64,000 bases of DNA from Devosia sp. FJ2-5-3 (lineage in GTDB: Bacteria > Pseudomonadota > Alphaproteobacteria > Rhizobiales > Devosiaceae): contig NZ_CP104007.1 in assembly GCF_029201545.1 (NCBI RefSeq), positions 778,501 to 842,500 of the forward strand, in the 5' to 3' direction. Both the position numbers and the translations under genes were made by a program. Shown one piece after another: positions 26,638 to 35,293 of the stretch. A model generated the notes under the pieces. It was given only the letters and a program-made list of their open reading frames with translations, ran no database searches and was not told the DNA's origin. Position 1 is the first letter of the stretch, and each line of letters starts with the position of its first letter.

Positions 26638-27201
26638 ATGACCCTTTCGCTTCGTGCTCTCTCCGTCGCTACTCTTCTCTCTTTCGGCGCGCTCACCGGT
26701 GCGTCCCTTGCCCAGGACAATCCCGAAGTCGGCGGCGCTGCCATGTTCGCTGACAAGAACATCGTCGAGAACGCCGTCAATTCGGCCGATCACACCACGC
26801 TGGTCGCTGCCGTCCAGGCTGCGGGCCTCGTTGAAACGCTCTCCGGCGCCGGTCCCTTCACCGTTCTCGCACCGGTCAATGCTGCCTTTGACGCGCTCCC
26901 GGCAGGGACGGTCGACACCCTTCTCCTCCCTGAGAACAAGGACATGCTGACCCAGATCCTGACCTGCCACGTCATCCCGGCCAAGGCGCTGTCCACTGAT
27001 ATCGTGCAGATGGTCAATGATGATGGCGGCGAGCATGTGGTCGACACTGTCGGCGGTTGCAAGCTGACCCTCAAGGCCGCTGACGGCAAGGTCACCGTTA
27101 CGGATGAAAACGGTACGGTCGCCAATGTAACCATTGCTGACGTTATTCAGTCCAATGGCGTCATCCACGTCATCGACGCGGTCCTGACCCCCAAGAGCTA
27201 A
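26638..27201 (+). CDS. Secreted fasciclin (FAS1) domain protein
   Basis: The 187-residue protein has a signal peptide, likely cleaved after SLA near residue 25. One FAS1 domain (about 45-187) follows, with the H1 motif GPFTVLAPVNAAFDALPAGT and the H2-like NGVIHVIDAVLTPKS at the end. FAS1 domains mediate adhesion or act in the cell envelope; single-domain bacterial versions are often controlled by ECF sigma factors. It lies downstream of the sigma/anti-sigma pair on the same strand, with its own candidate promoter. GGAAAG precedes the ATG. Confidence 0.9.
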   Translation: MTLSLRALSVATLLSFGALTGASLAQDNPEVGGAAMFADKNIVENAVNSADHTTLVAAVQAAGLVETLSGAGPFTVLAPVNAAFDALPAGTVDTLLLPENKDMLTQILTCHVIPAKALSTDIVQMVNDDGGEHVVDTVGGCKLTLKAADGKVTVTDENGTVANVTIADVIQSNGVIHVIDAVLTPKS

Positions 27202-27214
27202 GATCTTATATCCC

Positions 27215-27245
27215 GAGACGCCGCGTTCCTCTCGCGCGGCGTCTC
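27215..27245 (+). terminator. Hairpin after the fasciclin gene
   Basis: A perfect 11-bp stem, GAGACGCCGCG (27215-27225) with CGCGGCGTCTC (27235-27245), starts 13 bases after the stop. No T-run follows (ACTAAAAC), so it may be a weak terminator or an mRNA-stabilising hairpin. Confidence 0.6.
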
Positions 27246-27334
27246 ACTAAAACTTGACGCCGGCTTGTGCGTGCTTGTCCTATAGTCGGTGCCAAAGCAC
27301 CGCCGCATGACGGCAGGTGCAGGGGAAGAGAACT

Positions 27335-27829
27335 ATGATGCAGACGCGACGCGGCTTTCTTATTTCCGGCTCCGCCCTTGCTTTGGCAATGGCGCTGGGG
27401 CTGTGGCGGCCGCAAGGCCTTGCCGGTGCCGCAGAGGGTCATTTCCCCGTCAAGCTGAGCGATGATGAATGGCGGTCTCGCCTCTCGCCGGAGGCTTTCG
27501 AGGTCCTGCGTCGCGAAGGCACAGAGCGGGCGTTTACATCCCCGCTCAATGACGAGAAACGGGCGGGCCTGTTTCACTGCGCGGGCTGCGACTCGGCGCT
27601 GTTTTCCTCCGACACCAAGTTCGAAAGCGGCACGGGCTGGCCCAGCTTCTGGGATTTCATCGGCGGCGCCATCGGAACCTCGGAAGACAATTCCTTCGGC
27701 ATGCTTCGCGTCGAAGTCCATTGCGCCAATTGCGGTGGCCACCAGGGCCACGTGTTCGAGGATGGTCCTCCCCCGACGGGCCTGCGCTACTGCATCAACG
27801 GCGTGGCGCTGAACTTCAAGGCGGCCTAG
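27335..27829 (+). CDS. msrB: Exported peptide-methionine (R)-S-oxide reductase MsrB
   Basis: MsrB reduces methionine-R-sulfoxide in oxidised proteins. The 164-residue product has zinc Cys pairs CAGC and CANC, the GTGWPSFWD segment and the catalytic Cys in RYCINGVALNF. Unlike cytosolic MsrB it starts with a Tat-type signal (TRRGFLISGSALALA), so it should act in the periplasm. AGGGGAAGAG precedes ATG 27335; a second ATG follows directly. No msrA or electron-donor gene is adjacent. Confidence 0.92.
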   Translation: MMQTRRGFLISGSALALAMALGLWRPQGLAGAAEGHFPVKLSDDEWRSRLSPEAFEVLRREGTERAFTSPLNDEKRAGLFHCAGCDSALFSSDTKFESGTGWPSFWDFIGGAIGTSEDNSFGMLRVEVHCANCGGHQGHVFEDGPPPTGLRYCINGVALNFKAA

Positions 27830-27929
27830 TCCGGGCGATCCGGTAGGGGGCGGCAATCTGTCCCCCCTCCTTGCCATGGCTCTGGACTGGCTTTATCTGC
27901 GCAGTGATCCCTTTTCCTGGCGCAGATCC

Positions 27930-28643
27930 GTGAAAATCACCATTCTTCAGACCGGCGACGTTCCGGCGCCGCTGCGACCGCAGTTCGGCGACTATTCCCG
28001 CATGTTCGAGCGGATGTTCGACAGCATTTCGGATAGTTTTGAGTACGATCTGGTCGTGGTCAACGCGAACGATCCGCTACCCGATCCCACCGAAATGACG
28101 GCAATCGTCATCACGGGCTCGCCGGCCGGGGTTTACGACGATCTGCCCTGGATCGAGCCGCTGCGCCAGTTCATCCGCAAGGCCTATGGCGCCGGAATTC
28201 CCATGCTCGGCATCTGTTTTGGCCACCAGATCATGGCCGATGCGCTGGGCGGAGAGGTGAGAAAATCCGAGAAGGGATGGGGCGTTGGCCGCCACAGCTA
28301 TTCCGTGGTGGATCGTCCCGATTTCATGGCGGATGCGCCCGAAAGCCTCGCCATCGCCTGTTCGCACCAGGACCAGGTGATCGTGCCGCCCGAGGCGGCG
28401 AAGGTGATCCTTTCGACCCCCTTCACACCCAATGCCGGGCTTTATTACTCAAATGAAAAAGCGCTGAGTTTCCAGCCACATCCCGAGTTCAAGGATGATT
28501 ACGCCCTGGCGCTGTCCGAGTTGCGCCGCGAGGCGCTGGGAGCGGAAAAGGCCGATCGCGCAGCGGCCAGTTTTTCCACCCCATCGGACAGCGATCTGCT
28601 GTCCCGCTACATCGTCGACTTCTTCCGCCAGGCCGTCGCCTGA
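27930..28643 (+). CDS. Class I glutamine amidotransferase-like protein
   Basis: This 237-residue stand-alone class I GATase domain has the nucleophile in GICFGHQIMADALGG and the catalytic His/Glu in FQPHPEF, with VITGSPAGVYDD earlier. Such proteins hydrolyse glutamine or gamma-glutamyl compounds; many act in polyamine or putrescine breakdown, but nothing nearby says so. I chose GTG 27930 (MKITILQTGD), where the domain begins; an in-frame ATG at 27876 would add 18 residues unlike the family. It converges on engB. Confidence 0.8.
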   Translation: MKITILQTGDVPAPLRPQFGDYSRMFERMFDSISDSFEYDLVVVNANDPLPDPTEMTAIVITGSPAGVYDDLPWIEPLRQFIRKAYGAGIPMLGICFGHQIMADALGGEVRKSEKGWGVGRHSYSVVDRPDFMADAPESLAIACSHQDQVIVPPEAAKVILSTPFTPNAGLYYSNEKALSFQPHPEFKDDYALALSELRREALGAEKADRAAASFSTPSDSDLLSRYIVDFFRQAVA

Positions 28644-28652
28644 CGCTGGATC

Positions 28653-29309
28653 CTAGACGTCGCTGGCGGCCAGCAGCAGGGCGATCTCACTGCGCAAATG
28701 CTTGAGCCCAGTGCCTTTTTCGCTTGAGGTCTGGATGATGTCCGGGTGTGCGGCGGGGCGCTTGGCAATGGTGGCGCGGGTCGCCTCGATCGCCTTTTCC
28801 AGATCCTTGGCCAGCGGCTTGTCGACCTTGGTCAGCACCACCTGGTAGCTCACGGCCGCCCGGTCGAGCTCGTTCATCACCGAGATGTCGTTGTCCTTGG
28901 GGCCATGGCGGCTATCGACCAGAACATAGACCCGGCGCAGCGTTGCGCGACCCGTAAGGTATTGATGGATGAGGGCCGTCCAGGCCCGCACCTTGGGCTC
29001 GGGGGCCTTGGCGTAGCCATAGCCGGGCATGTCGACGATGCGCAGATTTTCGCTCTGGCTTTCGAAGATGTTGAGTTCCTGGGTGCGGCCCGGTGTATTG
29101 GACGTGCGCGCCAGGCCCGAGGTGCCGCACAAGGCGTTGATCAGGCTCGACTTTCCGACATTGGAGCGGCCGGCGAAGGCGATTTCCACCCGGTCCATTT
29201 CCGGCAGGTCGGCGATGCGGACACAGCCTTTGACGAAGAGGAAGGGCCGCGCGAACAGGAGGCGCCCACGCTCGATAATGTCGGTCGGAAAATCCGGTAT
29301 GGTGCTCAT
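28653..29309 (-). CDS. engB: Ribosome biogenesis GTPase EngB (YihA/YsxC)
   Basis: This essential small GTPase takes part in large ribosomal subunit assembly. The 218-residue protein has G1 GRSNVGKSS, the G2 Thr in NTPGRTQ, G3 DMPGYGYA and G4 TKVD, with G5-like TSSEKG near the end. It follows yidC by 67 bases on the same strand, the conserved rpmH-rnpA-yidC-engB order. Confidence 0.95.
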   Translation of the reverse strand: MSTIPDFPTDIIERGRLLFARPFLFVKGCVRIADLPEMDRVEIAFAGRSNVGKSSLINALCGTSGLARTSNTPGRTQELNIFESQSENLRIVDMPGYGYAKAPEPKVRAWTALIHQYLTGRATLRRVYVLVDSRHGPKDNDISVMNELDRAAVSYQVVLTKVDKPLAKDLEKAIEATRATIAKRPAAHPDIIQTSSEKGTGLKHLRSEIALLLAASDV

Positions 29310-29376
29310 GTCGTGCCTTTCAAAGGCAAGGCCCGCCGGCGTTGCCGACGGGCCTCGGTTAGGGTTCTGGCCGAGG

Positions 29377-31215
29377 TCAGCTCTTGGTGGTGTCGGCGGG
29401 CTTGGGCTTGCGCTTGAAGCTGTCGAGGATATTGCCGAAGAGGTTCACCTCTGCGCCGTGCCGCTTCATGATCGTCCACTGCTGGATGATCGAAAGCGTG
29501 TTGTTCCAGGCCCAATAGATCACCAGACCCGCCGGGAATGCGCCCAGCATGAAGGTGAAGATCACCGGCATCCAGTTGAAGATCATGGCCTGCGTCGGAT
29601 CCGGCGGCGGCGGGTTGAGGCGCATCTGCACCCACATGGAAATGCCCATGATCACCGGCCAGATACCCAGGTGCAGGAACGAACCGATCAGCGGCATCAC
29701 GGTCGGATCCCACGGAATCAGGCCGAACAGGGTAAAGATATTGGTCGGATCGGGCGCAGCCAGATCCTGGATCCAGCCAAAGAACGGCGCGTGGCGCATT
29801 TCAAGGCTGATGAAGATGACGGTGTAGAGCGAGAAGAACACCGGGATCTGCACGAGCACCGGCCAGCAACCCGACAGCGGGTTGATCTTTTCCTTCTTGT
29901 AGAGCTCCATCATCGCCTGCTGCTGGGCGGGGCGGTCGTCCTTGAGGCGCTCCTGGATGGCCTTCATTTCCGGCTGCACGCGGCGCATGGCGGCCATGGA
30001 GGCGTAGGAGCGGTTTGCCAGCGGGAAGAAGATGGCCTTGACGATAACGGTCACGGCCAGGATGGCGAGGCCGAAATTGCCCAGGATGCCGTAGAGCGTC
30101 ACCAGCAACCAGTGCATCGGCTTGGTCAGGAAATGGAACCAGCCCCAATCGATCAGCAGTTCAAGCCGGTCGAAGCCATGGTCGCGCTCATAGGCGGCGA
30201 TGACCTGTTCTTCCTTGGCGCCTGCGAAGACGAAGCTCTCGCTGCTTGCAGTGCCGCCAGCGGGAACGACGACGGGCTGGGTCTCGACATAATTGGATTG
30301 GTAGACCGGCGTCTGGCCCTGCAGGGTATGGGCAAAGCGCGCGTTGATCTGCGTTCCCGGCTTGGGCAGCACGGCGGTCGCCCAATATTTGTCGGCAATG
30401 CCGAGCCAGCCGGTGGTCGAGGCGAAGTCGACCTGACGGTCGTTCTGGATGTCGTGATATTTGCGCGCGACCCAATTGTTGGAGCCGAGCACACCGAGCA
30501 GACCCTCATGCTGGATGAAGAAGTTCTGGACCGGGGGCGTACCCTGCCGCACGACGCGAGCATAGGGGAACAGCGCCACATCGCCCGAACCGGTATTTTC
30601 AACGGTCTGGGTGATGGTGAAGAGATAATAGTCGTCGACCGCGATGGTGCGCGTGAAGATCAGGCCCTGGCCATTCTCATAGCGCAGCGTCACTGGCGTC
30701 GCAGATGTCAGCGTGGTGGTGTCGCCAACGAGGGACCACACGGTCTGGCCGTCGGGCAGGGCGATGTTTGCGCCCGCTGCGGGGGCCCAGCCCTGCTCGA
30801 TATAATAGCCACCCGGCGCGCCGGCAGGCGAGAGCAGGGTGATGATGGGAGAATCGGGGGCCGTGGTCTCGCGATATTGCTTGAGTTCGAGATCGTCGAT
30901 CCGCGCACCGACCAGATTGATCGAGCCATCGAGGTCGGGGGTGTTGATCTCGACGCGCGCGGACGCGGCGATGGCGCTGGCACGGTCGGCAAAGGTGGCT
31001 ACGCCGCCGCTGGCCGGCGTGGCGCCTGCTGCTGGCGTGGTCCCGTCCTGCGGCACGGCCAGATTGCTCTGGGCTTCGGCTTGCTGCGTGGCGGCGATTT
31101 CGGCCTGCTGCTGCGCCCGTTCGAGCTGGGGTCCGGCGATGAAGAACTGCCAGCCGAACAGCACGAGCATGCTCAGCACGACGGCTAGGATGACATTGCG
31201 ATTGTCAGAATTCAT
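29377..31215 (-). CDS. yidC: Membrane protein insertase YidC
   Basis: YidC inserts and folds inner-membrane proteins with or without SecYEG. The 612-residue Gram-negative form has an N-terminal anchor helix (about 8-24), an Ala/Gln-rich linker and a large periplasmic beta domain (about 90-350). The conserved five-helix core (about 375-590) includes [20 protein letters not shown] and [16 protein letters not shown]. The tail is basic. Its ATG overlaps the rnpA stop (ATGA). The usual rpmH-rnpA-yidC order is kept, without a visible small YidD gene between rnpA and yidC. Confidence 0.96.
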   Translation of the reverse strand: MNSDNRNVILAVVLSMLVLFGWQFFIAGPQLERAQQQAEIAATQQAEAQSNLAVPQDGTTPAAGATPASGGVATFADRASAIAASARVEINTPDLDGSINLVGARIDDLELKQYRETTAPDSPIITLLSPAGAPGGYYIEQGWAPAAGANIALPDGQTVWSLVGDTTTLTSATPVTLRYENGQGLIFTRTIAVDDYYLFTITQTVENTGSGDVALFPYARVVRQGTPPVQNFFIQHEGLLGVLGSNNWVARKYHDIQNDRQVDFASTTGWLGIADKYWATAVLPKPGTQINARFAHTLQGQTPVYQSNYVETQPVVVPAGGTASSESFVFAGAKEEQVIAAYERDHGFDRLELLIDWGWFHFLTKPMHWLLVTLYGILGNFGLAILAVTVIVKAIFFPLANRSYASMAAMRRVQPEMKAIQERLKDDRPAQQQAMMELYKKEKINPLSGCWPVLVQIPVFFSLYTVIFISLEMRHAPFFGWIQDLAAPDPTNIFTLFGLIPWDPTVMPLIGSFLHLGIWPVIMGISMWVQMRLNPPPPDPTQAMIFNWMPVIFTFMLGAFPAGLVIYWAWNNTLSIIQQWTIMKRHGAEVNLFGNILDSFKRKPKPADTTKS

Positions 31216-31619
31216 GGTCTGAGGTTCCGTTGGCCACGGCCGGTATGGGAGCGGTTATTCCCCGCCTTCTCGTCATGCACGCGGATAATGAGGCCGCCCA
31301 GATCGGCGACCAGCTTGGCAAAAGGCTGGCTCAGCGCCTCACGCCTTGCCACAAGCACATAATCATGGCTGGGCACAAAGTCACCGGCGCACGCTGCCGC
31401 AGCCGCACGCAGGCGGCGCTTCATGCGGTTTCGCTCGGGGGAGTTGCCGACCTTCTTGGTGACGGTGAAGCCGACGCCAGCGTCGTCTTCCGGGGCCGGA
31501 ATTGCCTGCAGTCCAAATGCAGACCGCCCGGCGCGATTGCCCCGGGCAGCCCTCAGAAATTGCGAGCGCCGCTTCAGGCGGCGCAATTTCACAGCTTGGA
31601 ATGGGAGTTCGGCCGTCAT
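31212..31619 (-). CDS. rnpA: Ribonuclease P protein component
   Basis: RnpA is the protein subunit that helps the RNase P RNA cut 5' leaders from tRNA precursors. The 135-residue product begins with LRRLKRRSQF and contains GFTVTKKVGNSPERNRMKRR, the conserved RNR-like RNA-binding motif. The start ATG 31619 gives the normal N-terminus; the open frame continues upstream into rpmH without family support. It is coupled to yidC by a 4-base overlap and sits 13 bases after rpmH. Confidence 0.94.
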   Translation of the reverse strand: MTAELPFQAVKLRRLKRRSQFLRAARGNRAGRSAFGLQAIPAPEDDAGVGFTVTKKVGNSPERNRMKRRLRAAAAACAGDFVPSHDYVLVARREALSQPFAKLVADLGGLIIRVHDEKAGNNRSHTGRGQRNLRP

Positions 31620-31632
31620 CCGGCCAAAATCC

Positions 31633-31767
31633 TTAAGCCGAAAGCTTCTTGCGGCCGTCGCGGCGGCGGCGATTGAGAATCGCGCGGCCGTCCTTGGTGG
31701 CCATGCGGGCGCGGAAACCGTGACGGCGAGCACGCACGAGCTTGCTGGGCTGATAAGTACGCTTCAT
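31633..31767 (-). CDS. rpmH: 50S ribosomal protein L34
   Basis: This 44-residue, very basic protein begins [20 protein letters not shown], followed by RMATKDGR and ending KKLSA, the standard L34 sequence. It is the first gene of the leftward rpmH-rnpA-yidC-engB cluster, preceded by a near-consensus promoter about 105 bases upstream. Confidence 0.98.
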   Translation of the reverse strand: MKRTYQPSKLVRARRHGFRARMATKDGRAILNRRRRDGRKKLSA

Positions 31768-31872
31768 GACTTCAGACCGCGCGGAGCACGGTTCCTCTTC
31801 TTGGGTACTGCGGGACGCAGAAAAATTCGTTTGGCCGACGGGAGCAAGCCACGTCGACTTCGGGTCGAGGGG

Positions 31873-31901
31873 TCTATAGGGAAAAGCCGGCATCAAGTCA
31901 A
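31873..31901 (-). promoter_or_regulatory. Near-consensus housekeeping promoter of rpmH
   Basis: On the minus strand TTGACT (31901-31896), a 17-base spacer and TATAGA (31878-31873) match the sigma-70 consensus at nine of twelve positions or better. It leaves a roughly 100-base leader before the rpmH ATG, as expected for a strongly expressed ribosomal protein operon. Confidence 0.75.
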
Positions 31902-32003
31902 CGCAGCAGCAGGTGGAAAGGGCAAGGTTTCCGCCCTGTTGTCAACCGATCCATATGTCACCATAACGATTACGTTCTTCAGTGCCTGCGGCGGATTTGC
32001 CTC

Positions 32004-33422
32004 GTGTCCCAATCTCCTGACCTGTGCATTGTGGGTGCCGGTGCCCTTGGCATCGCTCTGGCTCTTTATGCGCGCCGCCTCGGGGCCAGTGTGGTGCTGG
32101 TCGGGCGCGAAGGGGAGGAGACGGGCGGGGAGGCCCAGTCTGACCTCCGGCTGTCCGCGCTTTCTGCCAGCGCTTCCGTCGCAGAAACCCTCCGTCGGGC
32201 GGCCGGCATGGGGCTTGGGCCCGAGCCCCGGAAACTCGCACTCAAGGCTGTGTCCGAGCGCGTCGATCGGGTCGTCGCGCAGCAATCCGTCGAACAGGAT
32301 CATTCGATCCTGGCCGCAAGGGGCATACAGCGTCTCGAAGGGCCGGTGCAATTTGCCAATCCACGTTCAATTCAGGTCGGCGACACGGTGGTCAAGCCGC
32401 GCTACACCGTCCTTGCCCCTGGTTCGATACCCCGATTGCCGGTGATCGAGGGGCTTGATCGGGTCGCCTATTTCACTCCCCATTCCATTGTCGAGAATAC
32501 CCGCAAGCTGACCCATCTCGTCGTCATCGGCGGTGGAGAGGCCGCCGTCGAAATGGCGCAGATCCAGCGCCGACTCGGTGCAGAAATTACCCTTGTGACA
32601 CAGGGCGAGCCCTTGCCGGGCTATGATCGGGAGGGTGTTGATATCCTTCTGCCCGGCCTTCAATCGGAAGGGGTGCGCATCCTTTCTGACTGCCATGTCA
32701 GCAAGATCATACCCCGGGCCCAGGGCACCGGTGTCCTGGTCTCCACGGCACAGGGGGAGGTCGAGGCGCTCGACGTCTCCCATATTCTCGTCGCGTTGGG
32801 CCACTCTGCTGACTGGCGCGATCTTGACCTTGCCAAGGCCCGGCTGCGGCCCGCCAAGGGCAATCCAGCAGGGCTTGTGCATGGTCCCCTGGGGCAGACG
32901 TCCAATCGCGCCGTGCGCCTCGTGGGCGCGGCCGCCGGCATCGAGCAATGGGCCGAAGCGCTGGCCCATGGCCGTGCAGTCATCGAAGCACTGGTCCATG
33001 GGGGGAACGGCACCAGCCCGATCGCGCCGCGCCTTGTCAGGACCGATCCCGCCCTGGCGCAGGTCGGCTCCATCGCGCAGGGCGGCAACAGATCGGGCCG
33101 GCAGGTTCTGCGCGCCAATCTCGGCGAGAACGGCTTGATGGCATCGCGGGGCCGGGACAGGGGCCTGGTCAAGGTTCTTGCAGAGAAGCGTGATCACATT
33201 GTCGGGGCGGTCATCGTGGCGCCCGATGCCGGGGAGATCGCCGGCCTTGTCGCTCTCGCCATGCACAGGCGGATCGGCCTTCGCGGGCTATCGGCCATGC
33301 CCGCTCCGCGTCCGAGCCTTTCTGCGGCGCTGCAGGAGCTTGCCGAGGAGGCCCTGCCCAGTCGCGCGCCTTCCCTGCAATTGAAGCTGCACCGGGCATG
33401 GCGATCCCTCGTCGCACGCTAA
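32004..33422 (+). CDS. Pyridine nucleotide-disulfide oxidoreductase-like flavoprotein without the redox disulfide
   Basis: The 472-residue protein has an FAD-binding N-terminus (CIVGAGALGIALALYARRLG), an NAD(P)-binding motif (LVVIGGGEAAVEMAQIQRRLG, about residue 173) and a C-terminal dimerisation domain. This is the layout of dihydrolipoamide dehydrogenase and mercuric reductase. The expected CxxxxC redox pair after the first FAD motif is absent; that region reads Glu/Ser/Ala-rich instead. It therefore cannot be a classical disulfide reductase; electron transfer to another acceptor is possible. The start is GTG 32004. The sensor kinase gene follows 51 bases later on the same strand. Confidence 0.78.
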   Translation: MSQSPDLCIVGAGALGIALALYARRLGASVVLVGREGEETGGEAQSDLRLSALSASASVAETLRRAAGMGLGPEPRKLALKAVSERVDRVVAQQSVEQDHSILAARGIQRLEGPVQFANPRSIQVGDTVVKPRYTVLAPGSIPRLPVIEGLDRVAYFTPHSIVENTRKLTHLVVIGGGEAAVEMAQIQRRLGAEITLVTQGEPLPGYDREGVDILLPGLQSEGVRILSDCHVSKIIPRAQGTGVLVSTAQGEVEALDVSHILVALGHSADWRDLDLAKARLRPAKGNPAGLVHGPLGQTSNRAVRLVGAAAGIEQWAEALAHGRAVIEALVHGGNGTSPIAPRLVRTDPALAQVGSIAQGGNRSGRQVLRANLGENGLMASRGRDRGLVKVLAEKRDHIVGAVIVAPDAGEIAGLVALAMHRRIGLRGLSAMPAPRPSLSAALQELAEEALPSRAPSLQLKLHRAWRSLVAR

Positions 33423-33473
33423 TATTGGCGGAGGGGTGACCGCAGCGGGAGCTTGGCATAATATCGAATCACA

Positions 33474-34901
33474 ATGTCCGACGAATCTCGTGCCAATACC
33501 GTTCGTCTTTCCAGCCTGTCGAACAAGCTGATAGCCGCGATCATTGCTGTCATCCTTCTCGTCGAAATCGTCATCTACTTGCCCTCCCTGGCCATGTTCC
33601 GGGCCACCTGGCTCGATGACCGCCTGCGCGTCGGCGTCGTGGCGGCAAGGGTCCTCGACGCCGTTCCCGATGTCATGGCCTTGCCGCGCAATCTGACGGA
33701 TCGCCTGCTCACCTCGGCCGGCGCCAATGCCATCGTCTATCGCCGCGCCGGCCAGAGCCAGTTGATCGAATTGGCCGAGCCGGTTTCCCCCGACATCGTC
33801 GTCAGCGCCGATATGCGCCAGCGCGACATCGGCAGCCTCATGGCGGGGGCCATCGACACGCTCTTTGCCGGTCCCGGGCGGACCCTGCGCATCATCGGGG
33901 AGGGCGATAGCGACGAGAGCCTGATTGAGATCCTCATGCCCGAAACGCCGCTCCGGCGGGACATGCTCGACTATTCGCGGAATATCGTCCTTGTCTCGCT
34001 CGGCATCGCGGCGGTGACGGCCTTTGCGCTCTACATGCTTGTCAGCCAGCTGTTCATCCTGCCGATCCAACGGCTTTCGAGGAACATATTGAGCTTCCGC
34101 AAGGCGCCGGAGAACGCCTCGCTGATTCTGAGCGCGACGACGCGACGGGACGAGATCGGCGTGCTCGAGCGCGAATTGTCGGCCATGGAGGGGGAATTGT
34201 TCTCCATGCTGCGCCAGCAACGGCATCTGGCCGATCTGGGTCTGGCCGTCGCCAAGATCAACCACGATCTGCGCAACACCCTCACATCTGCGCAATTGCT
34301 CTCCGATCAGGTGGCGACGCTCGATGATCCGAAGGTTCAGCGCCTTGCACCGCGCCTCGTCACCACGCTCGACAAGGCCATCGGCTTTGCGCAGTCGGTG
34401 CTTGATTACGGGCGCGAGGCCGCGAGCGTACCGGTGCTGGCCCCGGTCAATCTGCGCAGCCTGGTTGAAGACGCGGCCTTCGAGGCGCGCGTGGCCGGGC
34501 ACCCGGACATCGCGTTCGACAATGCGGTGGGGGACGATGTCGTCGTTTTCATCGATGCCGGCCAGATGGGGCGGGTATTCGTCAATCTCTTCAAAAATGC
34601 CCGCGAGGCGCTTGAAGCGGCCGGCCCACGCGATGGGGCCCGGATCGCCGTGGATTCGCAGGTCACCAGTTCCGGCGTCAGCGTCGGGGTGACCGATAAC
34701 GGTCCGGGACTGCCGCCTCGGGCCCGCGACAATCTCTTCGTCGCCTTCGAGGGTTCAGCGCGCGCTGGGGGTACGGGGCTTGGCCTGGCGATCGCCCGTG
34801 AATTGACCGAGGCCAATGGCGGCCATTTGCGCCATGTCGATCCCGAGGGGGGTGGAACGCGGTTCGAAATGGTGCTTCCTGTGGATATGCACAGGCAATG
34901 A
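33474..34901 (+). CDS. Membrane sensor histidine kinase, orphan
   Basis: The 475-residue kinase has two membrane helices (about 18-40 and 166-188) around a periplasmic sensor of about 125 residues. A HAMP-like linker and a HisKA-type domain follow, with the phospho-acceptor H264 in INHDLRNTL. The ATPase domain has N-box NLFKNAREAL, G1 DNGPGLP and G2 GGTGLGLAIA. No response regulator is adjacent, so its partner is elsewhere. Proximity to the upstream flavoprotein suggests a redox or respiratory signal, which is inference only. Confidence 0.88.
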   Translation: MSDESRANTVRLSSLSNKLIAAIIAVILLVEIVIYLPSLAMFRATWLDDRLRVGVVAARVLDAVPDVMALPRNLTDRLLTSAGANAIVYRRAGQSQLIELAEPVSPDIVVSADMRQRDIGSLMAGAIDTLFAGPGRTLRIIGEGDSDESLIEILMPETPLRRDMLDYSRNIVLVSLGIAAVTAFALYMLVSQLFILPIQRLSRNILSFRKAPENASLILSATTRRDEIGVLERELSAMEGELFSMLRQQRHLADLGLAVAKINHDLRNTLTSAQLLSDQVATLDDPKVQRLAPRLVTTLDKAIGFAQSVLDYGREAASVPVLAPVNLRSLVEDAAFEARVAGHPDIAFDNAVGDDVVVFIDAGQMGRVFVNLFKNAREALEAAGPRDGARIAVDSQVTSSGVSVGVTDNGPGLPPRARDNLFVAFEGSARAGGTGLGLAIARELTEANGGHLRHVDPEGGGTRFEMVLPVDMHRQ

Positions 34902-35020
34902 GACAATCTCGCAAAAAGTTTCCGCTGTCGCTTGCAATGCAGAAAACACCAATGTAATGGGTTGCCTCGTTGGACGGCGAGATTGTTTCGCCCCAACGAA
35001 AGCCGGGAAAACCGGCATGC

Positions 35021-35097
35021 GCGCCCGTAGCTCAGCTGGATAGAGCACCAGACTACGAATCTGGGGGTCGGACGTTCGAATCGTTCCGGGCGCGCCA
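35021..35097 (+). tRNA. tRNA-Arg (anticodon ACG)
   Basis: The full cloverleaf is visible: acceptor GCGCCCG pairs with CGGGCGC, the D arm CTCAGCTGGATAGAG is standard, and the anticodon stem CCAGA/TCTGG encloses CTACGAA with ACG at 35055-35057. A five-base variable loop and a TTCGAAT T-loop follow. CCA is encoded. The A34 is normally edited to inosine to read CGN codons. Confidence 0.97.
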
Positions 35098-35293
35098 TTT
35101 CAGTCTTCTTGACTGAACACGGATCCACTGCAGATTTACATTTTGATATCGGCCTGCAGCACCTTCCTGCAGCCGCAAATGCCAGCTGCACGAGATCGCC
35201 GGTCCATCGGATATGGACGCTCGCGCAGCCTGCGTGCCCCTGCAGCCATCCATTTCTGGGCCGCTGATCCTGACGGCACCTTGCGATAAGCCC

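Noticed and set aside
29029-31188. Long open frame on the plus strand (about 720 codons) opposite yidC and engB
   Set aside because: The complementary strand encodes two conserved genes; the frame's product is His/Arg/Gln-rich antisense sequence without any domain.
31940-31945. TTGACA on the minus strand as a second rpmH promoter
   Set aside because: No acceptable -10 element at the right distance.
35098-35293. tRNA-adjacent sequence considered as an integration (att) site
   Set aside because: No duplicate of the tRNA 3' end, no integrase and no phage gene found in the window.
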